A stretch of DNA of 11,655 nt from Azohydromonas lata NBRC 102462. Lineage in GTDB: Bacteria > Pseudomonadota > Gammaproteobacteria > Burkholderiales > Burkholderiaceae_C. The first letter of the stretch is position 1. Every line of letters starts with the position of its first letter. The notes beneath the pieces were generated by a model. It worked only from the letters and a program-made list of their open reading frames with translations, made no database searches and had not been told where the DNA came from. Shown in pieces: positions 1 to 6,478 of this stretch. The stretch is from the NCBI GenBank assembly GCA_945878385.1, contig CAMCTE010000072.1:1-11655 (forward strand). Reading direction: 5' to 3'. A program made the position numbers and the translations under genes.

Positions 1-2
1 CC

Positions 3-656
3 GCTTCCCCGGCGGCGGTTCCGGTCGCGGCCTCCACGGTTCGCATGGACGCTGTGGGTGCTGCAGGCCGCTTGAACCACCCCCTGTTGAGCCAAACGCT
101 CGACCGCGCGGTAGAACTGGGCTATGTGCCCTCCGCCGACCGCGAACAGGTGGGCTCGCGCATTGAGGAACTGGCTGGCAAACACGGCTTTCGCCCCGAC
201 GACTTCGCCAAGGCCGTGCTGATGGAAAGCGACGGGCTGAACCCGCGTGCCAGCAATGGCCGCTGCCACGGCATCATTCAATTCTGTGCCGGCCCAGACC
301 GTGGGGCCGCCAGCGCCGGCTATGGCAGCCGCCCGAAAGAAATCCTGGGCCTGAGTGTGTTGCAGCAGCTCGACCTGGTGGACCGCTATTTCGACGACAC
401 CAAGCTGCGCGAATTCCGCGGACGCGATGGCCAGGTCCGGCTGGACGACCTTTACCTCACCATCCTCACGCCGGCCGCGCGCCAGGAACGCGGCCCCAAC
501 GCGCCGCTGTCCATTGCGGGGCCGCAGGCCCTGGACCTGCATGTGCGGCGTGAACGCGGTGCACCCATCACGCGCTCGTCAATTCTGGCGGGCTTGAATG
601 TGAATGCGCGGGCGCGCCTGGGCCAATTCACGGTGGCCGAGCTCACGCTGCGCTGA
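3..656 (+). CDS. Lysozyme-like / lytic-transglycosylase-like protein, 5' end outside the window
   Basis: Probable peptidoglycan-cleaving enzyme of the lysozyme-like (SLT-type) fold. Counting from the ATG at 45, residues 60-68 read MESDGLNPR, matching the catalytic Glu-Ser motif (E61, S62) of SLT-family transglycosylases. GIIQF at 76-80 fits the usual G-hydrophobic-x-Q-F motif, a Q-L-D-x-V-x-x-Y-F helix lies at 108-116, and DLYLTILTPAA at 135-145 resembles the DLYL-x-x-L-x-P-A segment of phage-type members. The frame stays open to the left edge. The codons before ATG 45 encode an Ala/Pro/Val-rich stretch like an interdomain linker, and no good ribosome binding site precedes that ATG, so the true start is probably upstream. 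The gene is co-directional with flgB, 201 bp away. A role in letting the flagellar rod cross the wall is inferred from position and from the missing hydrolase domain in FlgJ. The fold call is fairly sure; activity and flagellar role are not. Confidence 0.65.
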   Translation, partial: ASPAAVPVAASTVRMDAVGAAGRLNHPLLSQTLDRAVELGYVPSADREQVGSRIEELAGKHGFRPDDFAKAVLMESDGLNPRASNGRCHGIIQFCAGPDRGAASAGYGSRPKEILGLSVLQQLDLVDRYFDDTKLREFRGRDGQVRLDDLYLTILTPAARQERGPNAPLSIAGPQALDLHVRRERGAPITRSSILAGLNVNARARLGQFTVAELTLR

Positions 657-659
657 ACG

Positions 660-677
660 GCGGCAAGCGCTTGCCGC
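660..677. repeat. 18-bp perfect palindrome after the transglycosylase-like gene
   Basis: GCGGCAAGCGCTTGCCGC is its own reverse complement and starts 3 bp after the stop codon at 654-656. The left half GCGGCAAG recurs as a direct copy at 678-685. As RNA it could form a 7-bp GC-rich stem with a GCGC loop, but no T-run follows, so it is a poor intrinsic terminator. As DNA its centre lies about 158 bp upstream of the predicted flgB transcription start, a distance seen for sigma-54 activator sites. Which role applies cannot be decided from sequence. Confidence 0.5.
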
Positions 678-800
678 GCGGCAAGAACTTGCAGCGCTGG
701 ATTTCTCTCTGCTCAAGGATCGACCCGAGTGGGCATTTCTTGAATGGAAGAGGCCCCGCCTTCGGCCGCCGTCGGATGCCAGAACACCGACAGTTGAAGT

Positions 801-815
801 TGGCACGAAGCGTGC
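801..815 (+). promoter_or_regulatory. Sigma-54 (RpoN) promoter for the flgB operon
   Basis: TGGCACGAAGCGTGC matches the sigma-54 consensus TGGCACG-N4-TTGC at every defined base except one (GTGC for TTGC). The invariant GG is at 802-803 and the invariant GC at 814-815, with exact spacing. A T at 800 fits the pyrimidine preferred before the -24 element, and an A at 816 fits the W after the -12 element. The expected transcription start is near 826-828, leaving about 30 nt of leader before the flgB ATG at 858. Sigma-54 promoters need an enhancer-binding activator (FleQ/FlrC type in polar flagellates); none is encoded in this window. Confidence 0.7.
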
Positions 816-844
816 ATGACCGGATCGGAAATCGGACACATCAC

Positions 845-848
845 AGGA
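845..848 (+). promoter_or_regulatory. Ribosome binding site that decides the flgB start
   Basis: AGGA lies 9 nt before the ATG at 858. The upstream in-frame ATG at 816 has no comparable site and lies immediately after the -12 element of the predicted promoter, upstream of the expected transcript start. Together these favour 858. Confidence 0.55.
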
Positions 849-857
849 CCGACTGGC

Positions 858-1247
858 ATGAACTTCATCGACAAGGACTTTGCTCTGCACGAACGCGCAC
901 TGCGCTTTCGTGGTCAGCGCATGGAATTGCTGTCGGCGAACATCGCCAACGCCGACACGCCGAACTTCAAGGCCCGCGACCTTGATTTCCGCGAGGTCAT
1001 GAAGATGGCCCATGTCGATGTGCTGCGCACCACGCAATCCCAACACTTCGAGCTTGAAGGCGGCGTTCTGCCCGACCAGGCCGCCCAGAAATTCCGCGTT
1101 CCCTTCAATACCGCCTTCGACGGCAACACGGTGGAACTGAGCGTGGAGCAGGCCAAGTTCGGTAAGGCCTCGGGCGATTTTCAGGCCACGCTGAGCTTTC
1201 TTGAAAACCGCGTCTCCGGCATCCGCAAAGCCCTCAAGGGCGAGTGA
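858..1247 (+). CDS. flgB: Flagellar basal-body proximal rod protein FlgB
   Basis: Proximal rod subunit, exported by the flagellar type III apparatus and assembled next to the MS ring and export gate. From the ATG at 858 the protein has 129 residues, usual for FlgB. Residues 28-44 read NIANADTPNFKARDLDF, the FlgB signature, preceded by the amphipathic N-terminal D0 helix (residues 4-27). The C-terminal segment (FLENRVSGIRKALKGE) supplies the second D0 helix. An in-frame ATG at 816 would add 14 residues, but it directly follows the -12 element of the sigma-54 promoter and has no ribosome binding site, so 858 is preferred. First gene of the operon, 15 bp before flgC. Confidence 0.95.
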   Translation: MNFIDKDFALHERALRFRGQRMELLSANIANADTPNFKARDLDFREVMKMAHVDVLRTTQSQHFELEGGVLPDQAAQKFRVPFNTAFDGNTVELSVEQAKFGKASGDFQATLSFLENRVSGIRKALKGE

Positions 1248-1262
1248 CGAAAGGCCCACACC

Positions 1263-1697
1263 ATGATGGACAACATCTTCGGCATCGCAGGTACTGCGCT
1301 CAACGCGCAGCTCACCCGCATGAATGCCACTGCCTCCAACCTGGCCAACGCCAGCACGGTGGCCAGCTCCGATCAGGAGGCCTTTCGCGCCAAGCGTCCG
1401 CTGTTCCGCGCGATCGTCGACGACATGATCAACAAGTCCAACACGAACAACACGCAGGACACCCGCGGCGGCGTGAAGATTGAAAAGCTGATCGACGACC
1501 CCGCACCCGTGCGCCGCCAGTTCGACCCCCACAGCCCGGTGGCCGACAAAGACGGCTATGTCTACCAATCGAACGTGAACGAAGTCAGCGAGATGGTGGA
1601 GATGATGGCCGCGGCGCGCTCCTACCAAAACAGCGTGGAGACGGTGAACACCGCCAAGCATCTGATGATGCGCACGCTGGATGTGATGCGCAGCTGA
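1263..1697 (+). CDS. flgC: Flagellar basal-body rod protein FlgC
   Basis: Proximal rod subunit polymerising with FlgB and FlgF between the MS ring and the distal rod. It has 144 residues, normal for FlgC. The N-terminal helix carries the rod-family motif NATASNLANAST (21-32). The central part has the FlgC pattern of a GGVKI strand followed by F-D-P-x-x-P-V-A-D-K-D-G-Y-V. The C-terminal helix NEVSEMVEMMAAARSYQNSV is the conserved D0 coiled-coil segment. AAAGG ends 8 nt before the ATG at 1263; a second ATG directly follows and could be used instead, shortening the protein by one residue. It sits 15 bp after flgB and 22 bp before flgD. Confidence 0.95.
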   Translation: MMDNIFGIAGTALNAQLTRMNATASNLANASTVASSDQEAFRAKRPLFRAIVDDMINKSNTNNTQDTRGGVKIEKLIDDPAPVRRQFDPHSPVADKDGYVYQSNVNEVSEMVEMMAAARSYQNSVETVNTAKHLMMRTLDVMRS

Positions 1698-1719
1698 TGC
1701 AACCCAGGCGGAGCCCACC

Positions 1720-2703
1720 ATGACCACCACACCCACCGCACCCACCGCCAAGTCTGCGCAGCCTGTGCTGCCGGGCATCACGCGCTACAGCGACATCAAG
1801 AACGCGCCCAAGACCGCCAATGAGCAGATGGGCAAGACCGAGTTCCTGACGCTGTTCACCACGCAGTTGCAGAACCAGAACCCCTTGGACCCGGTTCAGA
1901 ACGAGGCCTTCGTGGCGCAGCTTGCGCAGTTCTCGCAGCTCGAAGCCACCACCAACATGAGCACCTCGATGGAGTCGATGGTCAAGAACATGAAGAGCGA
2001 GCGCTTCATGAGCGGGTCCAACCTCATCGGCAAGCAAGTCACCGCACCCATGGGCAATGCCCGCTATGTGCAGGGCAGCACCATCAGTGGCCTGGTTTCT
2101 CTGCCCACCGGTGCCGACAGCGTGAACCTGGATGTGTACGACAGCCAGAACAACAAGGTCTACAGCCAAGCCCTGGGCCGTCAGATGCCCGGCGACATCA
2201 CCTTGAGCTGGAACGGTGCCACCGACGCAGGCGGCACCGCACCTTCGGGCACCTACAAGATCGTGGCCACCGTCAGCAGCCTGGGCAAAGTGACACAGAC
2301 GCCCATCAGCACGCCCATGACGGTCAAGAGCGTCACCTACAGCCCCGCCGACGACGACTTGATTGTGGAAGTGGAGGGCGGTGCCACGGTCCCCTTGAGC
2401 CAGATCAGCCGCATCGACGCCCCGCTGGCGGGCACGGCCGCCGCGGTGCCCGGTTCGGTGGCCGGTGGTCTGAACACCATGCCCGGTGCCGTCTCGGGCA
2501 CTGCGGCCGACCCCAGCCAGGCGCTCAACGACCAAATCAACAACCAGCTCAATGCCATCTTCGGCAAGGCCGCTGGTGCATCGGGCCCGGTCAGCCCTGT
2601 GGGCACCGGTACCGGCGCCACCAGCGGCAGCGGCACCGGCTCCACGCCTTCGAACGCTTTGGAAAACGCACTCAAGGGCCTGTTCAAGCCGCCTGGCGGA
2701 TAA
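1720..2703 (+). CDS. flgD: Hook-capping scaffold protein FlgD with an extended C-terminus
   Basis: Forms the temporary cap on which FlgE subunits assemble and is later replaced by FlgK. Residues 39-76 carry the conserved FlgD N-terminal region (KTEFLTLFTTQLQNQNPLDP, then VQNEAFVAQLAQFSQLE). Residues 100-232 fit the FlgD Tudor/FnIII-like core: NLIGKQV at 101-107, LSWNG at 162-166, SGTYKIVATV at 176-185, and a closing VPLSQISRID. The length of 327 is about 95 residues above the E. coli protein (231). The excess is residues 233-327, rich in Ala, Gly, Ser, Thr and Pro, with two short amphipathic stretches (ALNDQINNQLNAIFGK and NALENALKGLFK). The ATG has GGAG 6 nt upstream. Identity is sure; the tail's role is unknown, though it accompanies an enlarged FlgE. 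Confidence 0.93.
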   Translation: MTTTPTAPTAKSAQPVLPGITRYSDIKNAPKTANEQMGKTEFLTLFTTQLQNQNPLDPVQNEAFVAQLAQFSQLEATTNMSTSMESMVKNMKSERFMSGSNLIGKQVTAPMGNARYVQGSTISGLVSLPTGADSVNLDVYDSQNNKVYSQALGRQMPGDITLSWNGATDAGGTAPSGTYKIVATVSSLGKVTQTPISTPMTVKSVTYSPADDDLIVEVEGGATVPLSQISRIDAPLAGTAAAVPGSVAGGLNTMPGAVSGTAADPSQALNDQINNQLNAIFGKAAGASGPVSPVGTGTGATSGSGTGSTPSNALENALKGLFKPPGG

Positions 2704-2772
2704 GTCCCGAGATGGTTCACTGAGTTGACCCTTCAGCCCCACACCACCTGCCCCTAAGAACCGGAGCACGAC

Positions 2773-5634
2773 ATGTCCTTCTATACCTCGCTGACTGGCC
2801 TGAACGCCGCCTCTTCGCAACTGACGGTGACTTCCAACAACATCGCCAACGTGGGCACCACGGGCTTCAAGCGCTCGCGTGCAGACTTCGGCGACATCTT
2901 TGCCACCTCGCCCTTGCAGAAGGCGGCTTCGGTGGTGGGTCAGGGTGTGTCGCTCAAGGCGGTGACGCAGGAATTCAGCCAGGGCAACATTCAGTTCTCT
3001 GCCAACTCGCTGGACATCGCCATCACCGGTGACGGCTTCTTCCCGCTGAAGTCGGTCGACGGCCTGCAGGACATCTACACGCGAAACGGCAGCTTTGCGC
3101 TGGACGATTCATTCAATGTTGTGAACTCGCAGGGGCAGGCCCTGATGGCCGCAGCGGTGGACTCTTCCGGCAAGGCCGACCTGAACAATCTGTCCAAACT
3201 GCAGCTTTCGCGCAAGACCAGCGGTGATGCCCGCGAAACCACCGCAGTGGAATTGGGCCTGAACTTTCCGGCCGACGCCGAAGTGATCAGCAAGGCCTTC
3301 GACCGCAACGACCCCACTTCCTACAGCAAGACCACCACCGTCACCGTGTACGACTCGGGCGGCAACGGCTACCTGGCCACGGTGTATTACGTGAAGACCC
3401 AGGTGGCCACACCGGCCGACCCGGCCAACAAGTGGCAAACCCATGTCTACATCGGCGACACCAAGCTGCAGGAAAACCTGATCCAAGGTGAGAAGAACGG
3501 CAGCCGCTTGTTTGTCAACAAGTACGGCGAGGTACGCCCTGAATCCGAAATTCCGCCCGAGGCCCTGTCGCGCGGTGTGAACAAGCTCTACAAGCTCGAC
3601 GACCTGCGCAACGCCCTGCCTTCGGTGCCGGCGAATGTGCCGGGTGATCCCATGTCCACTTCCACCAACAACTTGTGGACCGGTGGCTTCGATTTGGCCA
3701 CGCTGCTGCCTGCAGCAGGCGGCACCACCTCATTCCAAGCGAACATTCCCGCGTCGCCCAAGCTGGCGTTTGACCTGGAAGTGGACGGCTCGGCCAAGCA
3801 GCGCCTGGACTTTTCCAGCCTGCTGGAGGCCACCAATAAGGGCAAGGCCTGGACGGGTGTGGAGATGGCCCGCTACATGACCGATTCGATCAATCGGGCT
3901 TTCGGCGACGAGCGCTACTTCAACTTTGACGGCGAGTTGTTCGCCGGCGCCACCTCGGGCACCACCAAAGACACGCTGATGTCCTTGACGATCACCGACA
4001 GCGCGTCCACCACCGCGCCCACTGCGCTGGACATCAAACTGCTGACCACCGATTGGGAAAAGGGCGTGACGGGGCAGATTTCCCCGGAAACGCTGGTGGC
4101 CAAGATTCAGGCGCAGATCAACGCCAACCCGGCCTACATGAATGCCGCCTCGGGCACCACACCCGCCAGCCCCAAGGTGGTGGTGAACTACGACCCCGTT
4201 TCGCACCGCCTGGTATTCGACACCCCGGGCCTGGGCCGCACGCAGGCGCTGGTGCTCAAGGGTGGCGGCGACAGCAAAGGCTTCCTGGGTCTGACCAAAG
4301 CCGGCGTGGCCTCCACCGACTACAAGGAAGAGGTTATCCCCAACGGTAACTTCAAGCTGCAACAGTCCGACCAGCGCTTCGGGGTGCAGGTGCGCTACGA
4401 CGAAGACAAGCGCACTTTCGCCATTTACTCTGGCACCACGGGCGACACCTCCAGCGTGCGAATTTCTATTCCGCCGGCCACGGCTCCGGCTGGTGGCACA
4501 GCAGCCGACGCAGTGGCCAACAACAAGGTCAACGATATCTTTGGCTTCGTCAACAGCGAATCCCTGGCCTCCAATTCACCGGTGCGCGGCGTCACCTCCA
4601 CGCCCGCGGTGCTCAAGGGCAATGTGATCGGCCTGAACCTGTCCAACAAGTTCCGGGTGGATGAGTCCAACAACCAGTTCGTGGTCACCATCGACAACGT
4701 CACCGGCATCATCACCATCCCGCCCAAGGCTGAATACAGCGCCGAAGAATTCCGTCAAGCGTTGGAAAACCGCATCAATGCACTGTCCGACCAATATGGC
4801 CGTACCGTCAGCGGCGTGAAGGTGGGCATTGAAGGCTCCACCAGCAAGTACTTCACCTTCACCAGCGGCACAGCAGGCGACAACGCCTTCGTCAAGGTCA
4901 CCGCCAACAACATCTGGGGCCTGTCCAATGTGCCCAGCGCCCGCGGTACCACCAGCAATTGGCAAATTCCGCCACAGGCGCGCAACGAGGCGGGATTCCC
5001 GCTTTATGTGGACCGCAACGGCCTGGAAACCAGCAACCCGGGTGACTTCTCTGAAGCGGAAACCAAAGACCTCTGGGCGCCGGTGTACCTCGACGGTGGC
5101 GAACTCACCTTCAATTCCAGCGGCAAGATCGTCTCACCCAATGAGGCCATTCAGTTCAAGAGCGCCACCATCGGTGAATCCGGCGCCACGCTGAAGTTCT
5201 CCATCAGCTACGGCGCGTCCACCCAATACTCTTCGCCGTTCTCGGTGAAGAAGCAGGACCAGAACGGACGCCCCGAGGGCGACCTGATCGGTGTGGAGAT
5301 TGGTGACGACGGCCTGGTCAGCGCCAGCTACTCCAACGGTTCGCAGAAGTCGCTGGCCAAGATCGTGTTGGCCAACTTCGCCACGCCCACCGGCCTGCGC
5401 CAGATCGGCGACAGCAGCTACTACGCCAGCGCCAAGTCGGGTGCCGCGAAGTACGGCGAAGCCGGTTCAGCCGGTTTTGGAACACTGCGCGCCGGTGCCC
5501 GCGAACGCGCCAATGTGGACCTGACGCAGGAACTGGTGGACCTGATCACCGCGCAGCGGAACTTCCAGGCCAACGCCAAAGCGATCGAGACGAACAACAC
5601 GCTCACGCAGGCCATCATCAACCTGCGCAGCTGA
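2773..5634 (+). CDS. flgE: Flagellar hook protein FlgE, very large variant
   Basis: Structural subunit of the hook, the universal joint between rod and filament. The N-terminus has the rod/hook D0 motif SNNIANVGTTGFKRSRADF (23-41), then LDIAITGDGFF and YTRNGSFALD of the FlgE D1 region, and VTVYDSGGNGYLATVYYVK of D2 near residue 195. The C-terminus has LANFATPTGLRQIG and the D0 helix with ELVDLITAQRNFQANAKAI. At 953 residues it is more than twice E. coli FlgE (about 400). The excess, about residues 265-765, holds repeated modules of a short helix (362-375, 437-450, 656-669) and a beta-hairpin unit ending in a Gly-containing aromatic/aliphatic motif (FLGL 504-507, IFGF 589-592, IWGL 714-717). 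GGAG lies 6 nt before the ATG. The frame is unbroken. The insert would form surface-exposed outer domains of the hook, by analogy with other large FlgE proteins. Confidence 0.96.
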   Translation: MSFYTSLTGLNAASSQLTVTSNNIANVGTTGFKRSRADFGDIFATSPLQKAASVVGQGVSLKAVTQEFSQGNIQFSANSLDIAITGDGFFPLKSVDGLQDIYTRNGSFALDDSFNVVNSQGQALMAAAVDSSGKADLNNLSKLQLSRKTSGDARETTAVELGLNFPADAEVISKAFDRNDPTSYSKTTTVTVYDSGGNGYLATVYYVKTQVATPADPANKWQTHVYIGDTKLQENLIQGEKNGSRLFVNKYGEVRPESEIPPEALSRGVNKLYKLDDLRNALPSVPANVPGDPMSTSTNNLWTGGFDLATLLPAAGGTTSFQANIPASPKLAFDLEVDGSAKQRLDFSSLLEATNKGKAWTGVEMARYMTDSINRAFGDERYFNFDGELFAGATSGTTKDTLMSLTITDSASTTAPTALDIKLLTTDWEKGVTGQISPETLVAKIQAQINANPAYMNAASGTTPASPKVVVNYDPVSHRLVFDTPGLGRTQALVLKGGGDSKGFLGLTKAGVASTDYKEEVIPNGNFKLQQSDQRFGVQVRYDEDKRTFAIYSGTTGDTSSVRISIPPATAPAGGTAADAVANNKVNDIFGFVNSESLASNSPVRGVTSTPAVLKGNVIGLNLSNKFRVDESNNQFVVTIDNVTGIITIPPKAEYSAEEFRQALENRINALSDQYGRTVSGVKVGIEGSTSKYFTFTSGTAGDNAFVKVTANNIWGLSNVPSARGTTSNWQIPPQARNEAGFPLYVDRNGLETSNPGDFSEAETKDLWAPVYLDGGELTFNSSGKIVSPNEAIQFKSATIGESGATLKFSISYGASTQYSSPFSVKKQDQNGRPEGDLIGVEIGDDGLVSASYSNGSQKSLAKIVLANFATPTGLRQIGDSSYYASAKSGAAKYGEAGSAGFGTLRAGARERANVDLTQELVDLITAQRNFQANAKAIETNNTLTQAIINLRS

Positions 5635-5671
5635 TCGCACAGGCGCCTGAACCCCGCAAGGAAACCAAGAC

Positions 5672-6439
5672 ATGGACCGCCTGGCCTTCACCGCCGCCGC
5701 CGCCATCACCGAGCAGACGATCGCGCGCCAGCACATGGTCAACGAATTGGCCAACATGTCCACGGTGGGCTTCAAGCGCAGCTACGACATGGCCATGCAG
5801 TCCATCACTGCCGAAGGCCCGGGTTTCTCGTCGCGTATCCAGCCGCAGGCGGCGGCCAAGGACATCATCCGTCTGGAAGGCGGCACCGTGATGGGCACGG
5901 GGCGCTCCCTGGATGTGGCCATGAACGGCAATGGTGTCTTGGGCGTGAGCGCCGAGGACGGCACGCTGGCCTACACACGCCGTGGCGATTTGCGCGTGAA
6001 CGCCAACGGCACGCTGGAAACCGGCACGGGCAACCTGGTACGAGGCGAAGGCGGCGGCACCATCAATGTGCCACCTGGCTTCGTCATCACCATCAACCCC
6101 GACGGCAACGTCGAAGCGCGCGACCCCGGCCTTCCGCCCACCACGCGGGGCCAAACGGTGGGCCGCCTGATGGTTCGCGATGCCGGTGCCACGCCCCTGG
6201 AGCGGCGCGCAGATGGTTTGTTTCAGGTGTCCGGTCAGGCACCCGGCGCGGCCATTCCCGGTGGGCCGGCGCCCAGCGGCGTGACACCTGGCGCCCTGGA
6301 AGGCAGCAACGTCACCGTCGTCAACGCCATGGTGCGGCTGATGGACCACTCGCGCAGCTTCGAGCAGCAGATCCGAATCATCAAGGAATCCCGTCAGATC
6401 GACGAGTCTGGCGCCACCATGCTGCGCCCCACGACCTGA
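5672..6439 (+). CDS. flgF: Flagellar basal-body rod protein FlgF
   Basis: Proximal rod subunit linking FlgB/FlgC to the distal rod. The 255 residues match the usual FlgF length. The N-terminal D0 helix is followed by NELANMSTVGFKRSYDMA at about 24-41, a rod signature in which the common NN is NE. LDVAMNGNGVLGV and LAYTRRGDLRVNANGTLETG are the conserved FlgF/FlgG D1 strands. The C-terminus carries GALEGSNVTVVNAMVRLMD, the rod-family SN-V-N motif plus the terminal helix. The gap that FlgF has relative to FlgG after the first motif is visible here, as the distal-rod-specific segment is absent. AAGGA lies 9 nt before the ATG. The gene begins 37 bp after flgE and ends 39 bp before flgG. Confidence 0.95.
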   Translation: MDRLAFTAAAAITEQTIARQHMVNELANMSTVGFKRSYDMAMQSITAEGPGFSSRIQPQAAAKDIIRLEGGTVMGTGRSLDVAMNGNGVLGVSAEDGTLAYTRRGDLRVNANGTLETGTGNLVRGEGGGTINVPPGFVITINPDGNVEARDPGLPPTTRGQTVGRLMVRDAGATPLERRADGLFQVSGQAPGAAIPGGPAPSGVTPGALEGSNVTVVNAMVRLMDHSRSFEQQIRIIKESRQIDESGATMLRPTT

Positions 6440-6478
6440 CCTCACCCATTCAACTGAATCAACGACCCGGAGCCCCTT

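Noticed and set aside
660..677. Palindrome as a classical intrinsic terminator
   Set aside because: No T-tract follows the stem; kept only as a repeat of undecided role.
803..815. GCACG-AAG-CGTGC hairpin as a terminator
   Set aside because: The stem is only 5 bp with no T-run, and the bases are better explained as the sigma-54 promoter.
579..1781. 400-codon open frame on the - strand over flgB and flgC
   Set aside because: Antisense shadow of GC-rich coding DNA: His/Val/Gly/Arg-rich composition, no recognisable domain, and it crosses two certain genes and the promoter gap.
2704..2772. Possible terminator or promoter in the 69-bp flgD-flgE gap
   Set aside because: Only a 4-bp CTGA/TCAG pairing is visible and no promoter consensus; the gap holds just the flgE ribosome binding site.
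1585..2820. 411-codon open frame on the - strand over flgD
   Set aside because: Low-complexity Gly/His/Arg-rich shadow of flgD, overlapping a sure gene completely; no family resemblance.
4431..4436. TGGCAC inside flgE as a second sigma-54 promoter
   Set aside because: No GC at the required spacing and it lies mid-gene.
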